Below are positions 1 through 6,948 of a stretch of DNA of 31,095 nucleotides, in pieces. Made by a program: the position numbers and the translations under genes. How positions within the stretch are numbered: the first letter of the stretch is position 1; each line of letters opens with the position of its first letter. The notes below the pieces were generated by a model. The model searched no databases and was not told the origin of the DNA. It was given only the letters and a program-made list of their open reading frames with translations. Source of the DNA: Lachnospiraceae bacterium (GTDB lineage: Bacteria > Bacillota > Clostridia > Lachnospirales > Lachnospiraceae); contig VSNM01000066.1 in assembly GCA_009774245.1 (NCBI GenBank), positions 1 through 31,095 on the forward strand, written 5' to 3'.

Positions 1-97
1 TGCTCATTTTTTTGCAAACTCCCGAAAATAAAGGCTTTGAATAGAAAAAACAGGTAGTAGACTTGACACTACCGAAAGCGGATGGGAGGTCATATGT

Positions 98-298
98 ATG
101 AAAAAATGGATTGTGTTGTTTATGGCAGCATTTTTCTGCATATCCATGGTCGGATGTGCGGGAACCGGAGATGGACAAATCGGGTACATTGTGGAAGGCA
201 GTATTCCGAATGATTCCGCTGATTTATATTACTGTATCGGCCAGCGGGGATCAGAGATGGGAAATCCGGAAAACCGTTATATTGAGGTGGAAAAGTGA
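98..298 (+). CDS. small predicted lipoprotein, function unknown
   Basis: The 66-residue product has a basic start (MKK), a hydrophobic stretch and a lipobox ending MVGC with the lipidated Cys at residue 20. After cleavage it would be a surface-anchored peptide of about 47 residues. Its ribosome site is GGGAGGT just upstream. Its TGA overlaps the ATG of the following response regulator (TGATG), so the two are translationally coupled and this is the first visible gene of a sensor operon. The mature part, with NDSADLYYCIGQ and a later NPENRYIEVE, matches no family I recognise. It may be a short accessory ligand-binding lipoprotein or a truncated remnant, since the rest of the operon is decayed. 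Confidence 0.6.
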   Translation: MKKWIVLFMAAFFCISMVGCAGTGDGQIGYIVEGSIPNDSADLYYCIGQRGSEMGNPENRYIEVEK

Positions 299-968
299 TG
301 GACAGGCTACTGATAGCGGATGACGAAGCGGATATTGTGACAATGCTTACTTCTTTTTTTGAGGGGAAGGGGTATAATGTCATGACCGCTTCTGACGGGA
401 TAGAAACCTTAAAACAGGTAGAAAAGAGGCCAGATCTGATTCTGCTGGATATCAGTATGCCGGGTTTAAACGGTCTGGAGGTCTGCAGGCGCATCCGGGA
501 TCACATTGACTGCCCCATCCTTTTCCTTACCGCCAAAATAGAGGATATGGATAAGGTAAAGGGGTTTTCCGTCGGCGGGGATGACTATATTGTGAAACCA
601 TTCTCCCTTGCGGAGCTGGAGGCAAGGGTAAGCGCCCATCTGCGCAGGCAGGCACGGCACAGCATGGAAACTTTTGTAAAATTTACCGGGGATCTGACCA
701 TAGATTTTGCCCAGCGCAGCCTGTTTTATGGAAAAGAGGAAATTGTTCTGCCGAAAAAGGAATTTGAAATCGTGGAGCTGCTATCCCAGAACCCCGGGCA
801 GGTGTTTGACAAAGAGCGGATCTACGAGAAGATCTGGGGCTATGACAGCGAGGGGACAGCGGTGTTGTTGCGGAGCATATCCGCAGGATCAGGACAAAAA
901 TTGCCGCACACACAGATCACACTTATATTGAAACAGTTTGGGGGTGCGGTTATAAATGGAACTGTTAA
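298..968 (+). pseudogene. OmpR-family response regulator, one-base frameshift
   Basis: The receiver domain is complete: acidic residues D8/D9, phosphoacceptor D51 in LLDISMPG, T78 and K100 in VKPF. The winged-helix DNA-binding domain follows, but the frame is lost after WGYDSEG. Adding one G to the GGGG run at 852-855 restores a classical ending (VVAEHIRRIR, then ETVWGCGYKW) with a stop at 966-968, giving a normal 223-residue protein. As written, the frame runs on to 1053 with unrelated sequence and lacks the recognition helix. The ATG at 298 is chosen because it overlaps the preceding stop. Either the gene is dead or one base was lost in assembly; decay of the neighbouring kinase favours a real lesion. 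Confidence 0.85.
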
Positions 969-1294
969 AACGCCGGTGGCGCGATCTCTCCCTTCGGAAG
1001 ACCCTGGTGGTCTATATCACCGTCGCCGCCCTTCTGGCCCTGGTCCTCTGTGATATAACCAACAACCTGTGCAGTATGGGGATCAGGGAGATCCACGCCA
1101 GCTACCTGGACAGTATGGAAAAATACTACCTCACCAACGAGCGGGGGGAACGGCTGGGGGAGGGAGCCTACATCGGCACCGATGCGATCCCCTTGTCCCC
1201 CGAGGATCAGCGGACATCCCCGACAAAGGCGATACCGCCCGTTGGGAGGCCCTTTCCCCCGTTGGGGTTGCGGACTGTTTCAGTAATCCCCTGA
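956..1294 (+). pseudogene. sensor histidine kinase, N-terminal fragment only
   Basis: The ATG at 956 overlaps the restored end of the response regulator by 13 bases, as in a normal regulator-kinase pair. The fragment begins MELLKRRWRDLSLRKT, then has one membrane helix at about residues 16-36 and the start of an extracellular sensor region (KYYLTNERGERLGEG). It then drifts out of frame: after PLSPEDQR the neighbouring frame reads DIPDKGDTARWEALS, consistent with another lost G near 1211. No second membrane helix, HAMP, H-box or ATPase domain follows, and by about 1300 the sequence changes to an AT-rich block with a gene on the other strand. This is a deleted or interrupted kinase gene. Confidence 0.75.
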
Positions 1295-1320
1295 TCGTGG
1301 TTCATGTAACTTCCGATATT

Positions 1321-1995
1321 TTAGTTCCCATTGACCAAACTACCCGCGAATTTACCTGCCATTTTAACATGTGAACCAATTTTAATTTTTGACATTTTAT
1401 TCTCCATATTATTTTCATTACCATCACACAACAATCTTCCATTATCATTCCATTCGCCAAACATAATTCCCTCTTTGGTATTTGAAATAAACTTTTCCAG
1501 TCTGCTTGCGAAAAGCTCTGGCTGTTTCTTTTTAATCTGAATGGTGTCAATCCTAACTCTCTGATACAATACAGGAAATTTATTAAAGTTTTCCCATACA
1601 ATCGGATCAGATTTCAAAGCCTTCAATATCTCATCATCAATTACAAAACCTGCATCTGTCATATCTGGTAAAACTGCACGTCCTGCATCTGTCATAAGTC
1701 CGAGCCGCTCCATGCGCCGACATCTTTCCTTATTTAATTCCGACCACAAACTTTTGGGTTTACGGGGAGCCAGCTTTTGCGCTGTTACCCCCTCTGAAAT
1801 AGTTTTCGTTGTACTATCAATCCATCCAAAGCACATAGCTTCTTCAACAGCATCAATATACCAGAATGTGCCATCATTTTTTGGTCTGCCACGTTTTACA
1901 ACCACCCAACATTCTGGCTCTGTCTTATGGTTTTTTTCTAACCATCTTCTAAGTTCTTCCCTGGACCTAACATCCAACAAATTTTTTAAATCCAT
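1321..1995 (-). CDS. YdeI/OmpD-associated family protein
   Basis: The 224-residue product is soluble with no signal peptide. Hallmarks of the YdeI family are visible: ECWVVVKRGRPK near residue 28, then DAVEEAMCFGWIDS, then a basic KPKSLWSELNKERC stretch, and a late FISNTKEGIMFGEWN segment. Members are small cytosolic proteins of uncertain biochemical role, sometimes linked to cationic-peptide or bacteriocin tolerance. The last roughly 35 residues after NDNGRLL look like an add-on outside the family core, perhaps a read-through tail. The ribosome site AGAGGT precedes the ATG. It lies 3 bases after the broken gene at 1999-2442, so the two form a minus-strand operon from the divergent promoter near 2485. 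Base composition is much more AT-rich than the flanking sensor genes. Confidence 0.8.
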   Translation of the reverse strand: MDLKNLLDVRSREELRRWLEKNHKTEPECWVVVKRGRPKNDGTFWYIDAVEEAMCFGWIDSTTKTISEGVTAQKLAPRKPKSLWSELNKERCRRMERLGLMTDAGRAVLPDMTDAGFVIDDEILKALKSDPIVWENFNKFPVLYQRVRIDTIQIKKKQPELFASRLEKFISNTKEGIMFGEWNDNGRLLCDGNENNMENKMSKIKIGSHVKMAGKFAGSLVNGN

Positions 1996-1998
1996 ACT

Positions 1999-2442
1999 TT
2001 ACCTCTTAATCCTTCTTACAATTTTTATATCCAGCCTTTGAAGCTGTTCATATATCTGCTGTGTCTCACTTTCAATCCTTCTGATTTCCCTATCCGAAAG
2101 TTTCTTTTGTTCAAAGACTTCCAATAATGCGGCCCTATAGTTGCGTTTATGTTTTTGATTTAATTCATGCCAGTTAATCTCTGAAAAATAATGAATAACA
2201 GACTCATTTAACTGTAACTTTTTTTCACACAACAGAACCCCTATAACTGGATAGCCCGGATAACTCTGCCATAATGTCGCATTATCTGTTGAAGTGTATG
2301 TATCTCCTTCCCATTCTACCTTATAACTTTTTTTACCATTTGAGGAAGCAACATATGCCATATTACCTTCTATATTGATTCATCCGTCTGCCAAAGCTGA
2401 ATATGCTTCATATATTTTTTCTATTGGTGGTAACTTTTCCAT
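1999..2442 (-). pseudogene. unrecognised small protein gene with in-frame TGA stop
   Basis: A good start sits at 2442: ATG preceded by AAGGAGGA. It opens MEKLPPIEKIYEAYSALADG and hits TGA at codon 21 (bases 2382-2380). The same frame continues open for 126 more codons to 1999, with coding-like content (WEGDTYTSTDNATLWQSYPG, then NWHELNQKHKRNY and a charged, helical C-terminus). A single change of CGA or GGA to TGA would explain this. Restored, the product would be 147 residues, cytosolic, with a beta-rich first half and a coiled-coil-like second half. Internal initiation at the ATG at 2361 could give a 120-residue product, but I see no strong ribosome site for it. I do not recognise the family. 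It is first in the operon with the YdeI-like gene. Confidence 0.65.
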
Positions 2443-2460
2443 TTATGTCCTCCTTATGAC

Positions 2461-2518
2461 TTTACAAAATTCGACTTTTTGAGTATACTCTAACTAACCT
2501 GACATCTTATGTCAGGTT
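2461..2518. promoter_or_regulatory. divergent promoter region with perfect 10-bp inverted-repeat operator
   Basis: On the plus strand, TTTACA at 2461-2466 and TATACT at 2484-2489 are spaced 17 bp. The -10 lies in the self-complementary decamer GAGTATACTC (2481-2490), so it can serve both strands. Immediately downstream, arms AACCTGACAT and ATGTCAGGTT (2496-2505 and 2509-2518) flank a 3-base loop at the expected transcription start. A symmetrical site here suggests autorepression by the adjacent WYL regulator and joint control of the minus-strand pair. Confidence 0.7.
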
Positions 2519-2538
2519 TGAATGAGAGAGGTAAAAAA

Positions 2539-3446
2539 ATGAAGAATGAGCGTCTGTTTGAAATTTTATTATACTTAATAGAGGAAAAAGACACTACCGC
2601 AACAGAATTGGCAGAAAAATTCAATGTATCGGTTAGAACAATATATAGAGATATTGATTCCTTAACCCTTGCCAATATCCCCATCTACACCACCTCTGGA
2701 AACCAAGGCGGTGTACATTTAATGGAAAATTACACTTTAAAAAAGACACACTTTACCCCTGAGGAAAGAGAAGATATTTTATTAGCTTTAAAAACAATAC
2801 AATCTATTCCATCTTCTTCATCGGATTCTGCCCTAAAAAAATAAATACCCTATTCCAATTACCGCAACAAGCAGAAAGCTGGTTGGAAGTTAACTTTTCT
2901 CGTTGGGGAACAAATAACATCTTTGACAACGAGCTGTTTCAAACAATAAAAGAAAATATATTACAAAAAAACCAGATACAAATAGAATACGCAAATTCAA
3001 ATGGTGAACTTTCTACAAGAACCATTGAGCCAATCAAACTCATATTTCGGTTCAAGAACTGGTACTTATATGCTTATTGCCATAAAAGAAATGACTACAG
3101 GCTTTTCAAATTGAACAGAATAGTTTCTATTTATCCTACAAAGACACAATGCGAGCATACACAAGAATATGTACCTTATTCTTTTAACACAACTGCTTCA
3201 TCCGAACCACAAATAACTTTTATTGCTATTTTTCCAATTAAAGTAGCACATTATGTATATGATATATTTTCACCAAACAATATAGAAATTCTATCATCAA
3301 AAGAATTAAAAGTATCTACAAAAATAAATGACACCGAATGGTTCCGTTCATTTCTGCTTTTCTTTGGTTCCAATATTAAAATTATAGAACCTCAAGATTT
3401 AGCCGATGCGATACGACAAATTCATCTTGAAGCAGTTCATGTCTAA
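2539..3446 (+). pseudogene. WYL-domain transcriptional regulator (YafY/DeoR-like), frameshifted
   Basis: The N-terminal part (from ATG 2539, ribosome site GAGAGG) is an HTH_11-type winged helix: ATELAEKFNVSVRTIYRDID with recognition helix residues RTIYRD. The following region is GGVHLMENYTLKKTHFTPEE, typical of WYL regulators. The frame ends at TAA after ALKK in a run of seven A at 2833-2839. With one more A the frame continues INTLFQLPQQAESWLEVNF and runs through the WYL domain (IEPIKLIFRFKNWYLYAYC, then YRLFKLNRI) and a C-terminal extension to 3446, giving about 302 residues. WYL domains bind small ligands and tune DNA binding. It is divergent from the YdeI-like operon and has a palindromic operator at its own start. 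Confidence 0.85.
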
Positions 3447-3452
3447 AAACAT

Positions 3453-3499
3453 AAAACGGGATTAGACTTTAAGTATTTTTCTAACGTCCAATCCCGTTT
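3453..3499 (+). terminator. hairpin terminator after the WYL gene
   Basis: Arms AAACGGGATTAGAC (3454-3467) and GTCCAATCCCGTTT (3486-3499) pair with one mismatch around an 18-base loop. A moderately T-rich stretch follows. It sits 8 bases after the WYL stop and separates this block from the next operon. Confidence 0.6.
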
Positions 3500-3660
3500 G
3501 TTTCGTAAATTCTATATTCTGAAGACCAAGCAGTATAGCTTTTTCGAAAAATAGAAACAGATAGTGGAAAATCGGGGAATACTGGATGTAGAAAGTGAAA
3601 TAGGAGAATGAAGGATTGAAATGGGCAGAGAAAGTAGATATTCATCAGAAAGTTCAGTGA

Positions 3661-3727
3661 CATTTACGGCATCCAGGATGCATTTCACTGCAAACAGGTT
3701 GTTTGAATGATTTAGACAGACTATAAT
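3661..3727 (+). promoter_or_regulatory. promoter A: paired CATTT..GCA repeats, TTGTTT-17-TATAAT
   Basis: Half-sites CATTTACGGCA (3661-3671) and CATTTCACTGCAA (3681-3693) precede TTGTTT at 3699-3704 and TATAAT at 3722-3727, a 17-bp spacer. The second half-site GCAA is exactly 32 bases before the -10 hexamer, as at 14973 and 15984. It reads into the lipoprotein gene at 3768. Between the terminator at 3499 and this site (about 160 bases) I see no gene. Paired direct repeats about two helical turns apart are typical of LytTR-family binding sites. Confidence 0.75.
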
Positions 3728-3767
3728 AGCCATTATTTCTATAAATAACCAGGAGGTAAGAAATCTT

Positions 3768-4325
3768 ATGAAACTGAAAAAGGCAATGATGGTATTCGGT
3801 ACTGTCTGTATATTGAGCACAATGATTACAGGATGCGGTTCCGGTTCTGAATCTACTGTTAAAACAGAAGAAAACCAGGCAGATGAAGCATCACCGGAGA
3901 AATCAAATGATGCTCCATTAGAAGGCGTGGATGGGAGCGCAGAGGAACCACAGGAAAACACAGCAGGAAAATGGCAGGTTTTAGAGCCGGATGTTGCCGC
4001 TGCTGTTGATGCAGATTTTCTGGGCAAGGTTTGGAAAATGGAAGAGAATTCATTTTTTATTGCCGAAAAGAAAGTGAAAATTCTTGATGACGGTTCTTTA
4101 TCATACAGTTCTCCAAGCTCCAATGCTGATCTTCCTGACACCGAGTTGATTCATGTGTTTTTTGAGGAGGATACCCTCTTTTATATGAGAACCACGGATG
4201 GAAGCGGGGAAAACCATGAAGACAAAGAGGCTGGATTTCAGGATTTGAAAGAGCATATGTCCGTTGAAATGAAAGGCAGCTTTAAAAATGATGAATTTCA
4301 TGCTACAGAAATACGGTTCTTTTAG
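3768..4325 (+). CDS. predicted lipoprotein, function unknown
   Basis: The 185-residue product has a signal peptide and lipobox ITGC with Cys at residue 23. An acidic, low-complexity linker follows (about residues 24-66, rich in E, D, S and N). A small globular domain comes next, from about residue 67, with DADFLGKVWKMEENSFFIAE, a middle DTELIHVFFEEDTLFYMRT, and an ending HATEIRFF. The alternation of short beta-like strands suggests a compact beta fold displayed outside the membrane. Start: ATG with AGGAGG 10 bases upstream. It is the first gene of a two-lipoprotein operon under promoter A and resembles the second gene in layout (lipobox, acidic linker, small beta domain). No family recognised. 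By regulation it may be a target of the LytTR system at 16089. Confidence 0.8.
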   Translation: MKLKKAMMVFGTVCILSTMITGCGSGSESTVKTEENQADEASPEKSNDAPLEGVDGSAEEPQENTAGKWQVLEPDVAAAVDADFLGKVWKMEENSFFIAEKKVKILDDGSLSYSSPSSNADLPDTELIHVFFEEDTLFYMRTTDGSGENHEDKEAGFQDLKEHMSVEMKGSFKNDEFHATEIRFF

Positions 4326-4343
4326 AAAAAGAGGAGAAAGATT

Positions 4344-4847
4344 ATGAAAAGGAAATGTATTCTGATATTCATGATAGTTTTGACAATGGGGATGACCGCC
4401 TGCTCATCCGAATCAAAAGGGGATTCCGTATCTGTAGAGACTGATTCCCAGCAGGAAACGGATAGGGAAGAAACTGCAGATACGAAAACGACAGAAATAG
4501 AAACGAATGATGTGGAAATGCCAAAGCCGGAGATTACAGAAGAGAATAGAAAAGCTTCTCCGGAAGACGAAGAAAACACAGTGTGCGATCCCATTGCCGG
4601 AATTGTTGAAAAGTATGAAGGTAACACAATCACAATCAAAAACCCGGATGATGACATGCTCTATTATTTTTCCACGGAGAATGCCCAGATACTGGAAGGA
4701 TTTTCTACGGAGAGTGCTCAGGAAGCAGAAGGGGAACCCGCGATTGCCGTGGGCGATAAAGTAGAGATCAGTTACCGTGGGCTGATTGATTTTGATGAAG
4801 AGCATCCAGATGAAGCTGTGAAAATTGTTGTGATCACAGTTGAATAA
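4344..4847 (+). CDS. predicted lipoprotein with small beta domain
   Basis: The 167-residue product has a signal peptide with lipobox MTAC (Cys at residue 20). A long Glu/Thr/Asp-rich spacer covers about residues 21-82. The C-terminal domain contains IAGIVEKYEGNTITIKN, a middle MLYYFSTENAQILEG, then AVGDKVEISYRGLID and a final VKIVVITVE. This strand pattern with GDKVEISYRG resembles OB-like folds found in small Gram-positive lipoproteins, but the assignment is by eye. It starts 18 bases after the previous stop with a GAGGAGA ribosome site and ends the operon before the terminator at 4911. Its ligand or partner is unknown. Confidence 0.8.
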   Translation: MKRKCILIFMIVLTMGMTACSSESKGDSVSVETDSQQETDREETADTKTTEIETNDVEMPKPEITEENRKASPEDEENTVCDPIAGIVEKYEGNTITIKNPDDDMLYYFSTENAQILEGFSTESAQEAEGEPAIAVGDKVEISYRGLIDFDEEHPDEAVKIVVITVE

Positions 4848-4910
4848 ATTTGCTGATACAAAGAATGTTTGCAAAACCAGATTTTAATATCTATATAGCC
4901 ATATACAAAG

Positions 4911-4953
4911 ATCCCGTCGCTAAGGAACAGCTCCTGAGGCAATGGGATTTTTG
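4911..4953 (+). terminator. rho-independent terminator after lipoprotein operon
   Basis: ATCCC at 4911-4915 pairs with GGGAT at 4944-4948, and AGGA (4923-4926) with TCCT (4932-4935), giving an interrupted stem. A TTTTTG tract follows. No gene is visible from 4848 to 5054. Confidence 0.6.
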
Positions 4954-5054
4954 TAATTCTCTTGGCAGTTACTTTATGATATATTGTACTGTATTTGTAA
5001 GATAATACAGAATATTAGCTGATGAATATAGGATGAAAAAAGTTGTCTGCTGTA

Positions 5055-5083
5055 ACATTTCGCGGACATTTACTTGTTATACT
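5055..5083 (+). promoter_or_regulatory. promoter with 11-bp-spaced ACATTT repeats and TATACT
   Basis: ACATTT at 5055-5060 and again at 5066-5071 have an 11-bp period, the classic spacing of OmpR/PhoB-type dimer sites. TATACT lies at 5078-5083. The first repeat occupies the -35 position and replaces any TTGACA, which suggests activator dependence. The same geometry recurs at 6885-6913. Confidence 0.7.
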
Positions 5084-5109
5084 ATGTAAAAAAGCAGAGG
5101 AGTGTGGAT

Positions 5110-5799
5110 ATGAAAAAGATTTTACTGGTAGAGGACGACGACCTTTTAAATAAAACGCTGACTTACAACCTGATTTCTGAGGGTTATGATACCGCATCAG
5201 CTCTGAATGCAGGTACAGCCACCGAGTTATTGACGCAGACAGAATATGACCTGGTACTTCTGGACATCAACCTGCCGGATGGCAGCGGCTATGACCTGTG
5301 CAGACTCATAAAGCCGGAGAACCCTGACACGCTGGTGATCTTCCTGACTGCCAATGACCAGGAGAGCGACCAGATCCGGGGATATGAAGCTGGGGCGGTG
5401 GATTATATTACCAAGCCCTTTTCTATTGGGGCGCTGCTGCGGAAAATACGGGCAATGTTCGCTATGCTGGAACACCGGGGACTGGCAAAGGATTTCTATG
5501 ATGACGGCAGGCTGTTTCTGGACTTTTCGGAGCAGTCCGCTGCGCTGAATGGAAAGACCATTACCCTTTCCCCCATGGAGTATAAGATGCTGCATTTGTT
5601 CTGCAAAAATCCCAAACAGATCCTGACCAGGCAGCGGCTTCTGGAGCGGCTGTGGGATGCGGATGAAAACTATGTGGACGAACACACACTGACAACCTCC
5701 ATCAGCCGTATCCGGGGCAAGATTGAGGCTGAGGGCGATACTTATATCAAAACGATCTATGGAATCGGATATCAGTGGATGGGAGGTGAGAAAAAATGA
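5110..5799 (+). CDS. OmpR-family response regulator
   Basis: The 229-residue DNA-binding regulator has a receiver domain with E8/D9/D10, phosphoacceptor D52 in LLDINLPDGSG, T80 and K102 (TKPF). Its winged-helix effector domain ends TLTTSISRIRGKIEAEGDTY then IKTIYGIGYQW, as in OmpR/PhoB proteins. The ATG at 5110 follows GAGGAGTGTGG; an upstream in-frame TTG at 5074 lies inside the -10 region and is rejected. Its stop overlaps the kinase start by 4 bases (ATGA), so the pair is co-translated. The 11-bp direct repeats before its own gene and before the ABC operon at 6949 make those the probable targets, which implies autoregulation. Layout resembles Bce/Vra-like regulators of peptide-detoxifying ABC transporters. 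Confidence 0.93.
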   Translation: MKKILLVEDDDLLNKTLTYNLISEGYDTASALNAGTATELLTQTEYDLVLLDINLPDGSGYDLCRLIKPENPDTLVIFLTANDQESDQIRGYEAGAVDYITKPFSIGALLRKIRAMFAMLEHRGLAKDFYDDGRLFLDFSEQSAALNGKTITLSPMEYKMLHLFCKNPKQILTRQRLLERLWDADENYVDEHTLTTSISRIRGKIEAEGDTYIKTIYGIGYQWMGGEKK

Positions 5800-6827
5800 A
5801 CCTGGGGAGAATCTCTGTAAAAAGGATATTCCTGCTGGTCAGCGGCGGCATGGCAGTTTCCATGCTGGCCATCTGCGCGGTTTTCTTTGCGGTGACAGGA
5901 CAGATATGGGTGCTGACCTCCGGCATGCTGCTAATGCTCTGTGCCCTTGTATGGATGTTCCTTCTGTCGATTGCCTTCAGCAAGCGGCTTTCCGTATTTA
6001 CCGGGGAGCTTTGTCAGGCAATGGATCAGATGATAAGCGGAAGTGGAGAGTCTGTGCGCGTTGCGGACAGTGAAACACTCTTTGCCCGTATCAGCTACCG
6101 TCTTTCACGGTTATATGGGATCATGCAGGAGAACCGGCGGAAGGTGGATGAGGAATGGCAGGAGCTGCAGATGCTGGTGTCGGATGTCTCCCATCAGGTG
6201 AAAACACCAGTAGCAAATCTGAAAATGGTGACGGACACGCTGCTTTCAAAGCCGGTCACAGAAGAAGAACAGCGGGAGTTCCTGCAAGGTATCCGGAATC
6301 AGACAGACAAGCTGGAGTTTCTTTTTCAGGCTCTTGTGAAAACCTCCCGGTTGGAAACCGGGGCAATCCGGTTGGAAAAGAAAGACGCCCCGCTGATCGA
6401 CACGCTGGCGATGGCCTTAAGCGGCATCGTATATGCAGCGGAGAAAAAAGATATTTGCGTAACGGTGGACTGTCCGGATGATCTGTGCCTTTCTCATGAC
6501 AGCAAGTGGACGGCGGAAGCTGTGTTCAACCTGCTGGACAATGCAGTGAAATATACCCCAGCCGGAGGAGCAATCCGAATCTCAGTAGAACAATGGGAAA
6601 TGTATGTAAAACTGAGTGTGTCCGATACCGGCAAGGGTATCCCGGAGAGCAATCAGGCCGCTATTTTCCGGCGCTTCTATCGTGAGGAAGAGGTACACGA
6701 ACAGCAGGGCGTGGGCATTGGCCTGTATCTGACCCGCGAGATTGTAACGAGACAGGGCGGCTATATCAAAGTGGTTTCGGAGCCGGGCAGGGGTTCGGAA
6801 TTCTCCATTATGCTCCCTACAAGATAA
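5796..6827 (+). CDS. sensor histidine kinase, short-loop (intramembrane-sensing) type
   Basis: The 343-residue kinase has two N-terminal membrane helices (about residues 11-33 and 38-60) joined by only a few residues (TGQIW), so it has no extracellular sensor domain. The dimerisation helix carries the phosphorylated His at 133 (SDVSHQVKTP). The ATPase domain shows the N-box NLLDNAVKYTP (N245, N249), G1 DTGKGIP (277-283), F-box FRRFYRE and G2 GVGIGL (305-310), so it should be active. Kinases of this shape usually perceive the state of a partner transporter, as BceS does with BceAB. The three-permease ABC operon directly downstream fits that role. The direct cue cannot be read from sequence. 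Confidence 0.93.
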   Translation: MNLGRISVKRIFLLVSGGMAVSMLAICAVFFAVTGQIWVLTSGMLLMLCALVWMFLLSIAFSKRLSVFTGELCQAMDQMISGSGESVRVADSETLFARISYRLSRLYGIMQENRRKVDEEWQELQMLVSDVSHQVKTPVANLKMVTDTLLSKPVTEEEQREFLQGIRNQTDKLEFLFQALVKTSRLETGAIRLEKKDAPLIDTLAMALSGIVYAAEKKDICVTVDCPDDLCLSHDSKWTAEAVFNLLDNAVKYTPAGGAIRISVEQWEMYVKLSVSDTGKGIPESNQAAIFRRFYREEEVHEQQGVGIGLYLTREIVTRQGGYIKVVSEPGRGSEFSIMLPTR

Positions 6828-6852
6828 TTTTTTGAAATGTCCGAGTCGTGTA

Positions 6853-6913
6853 ACATTTCAGCCGCATTTTTTATGCCGCTTCGGACATTTCTGTGACATT
6901 TGGATTTTATAAT
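6853..6913 (+). promoter_or_regulatory. ABC-operon promoter with two pairs of 11-bp-spaced repeats
   Basis: The proximal pair is ACATTT at 6885-6890 and 6896-6901, with TATAAT at 6908-6913. The second repeat begins 12 bases before the -10, identical to the promoter at 5055. A distal pair, ACATTT at 6853-6858 and GCATTT at 6864-6869, also has an 11-bp period and lies 32 bp upstream, about three helical turns. No TTGACA is present. Likely binding sites for the OmpR-type regulator encoded at 5110. Confidence 0.75.
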
Positions 6914-6948
6914 GTCCTTATAAAAAGCCTTGAAAGGAGAATTTGATT

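Noticed and set aside
63..100. TTGACA at 63-68 as the -35 of the first gene
   Set aside because: A matching -10 would fall on the ribosome site and the transcript would begin at or after the start codon.
3512..4141. 209-codon open frame on the minus strand
   Set aside because: It lies opposite the lipoprotein gene and promoter A, has no ribosome site, and its composition is Ser/Phe-rich as expected for an antisense shadow.
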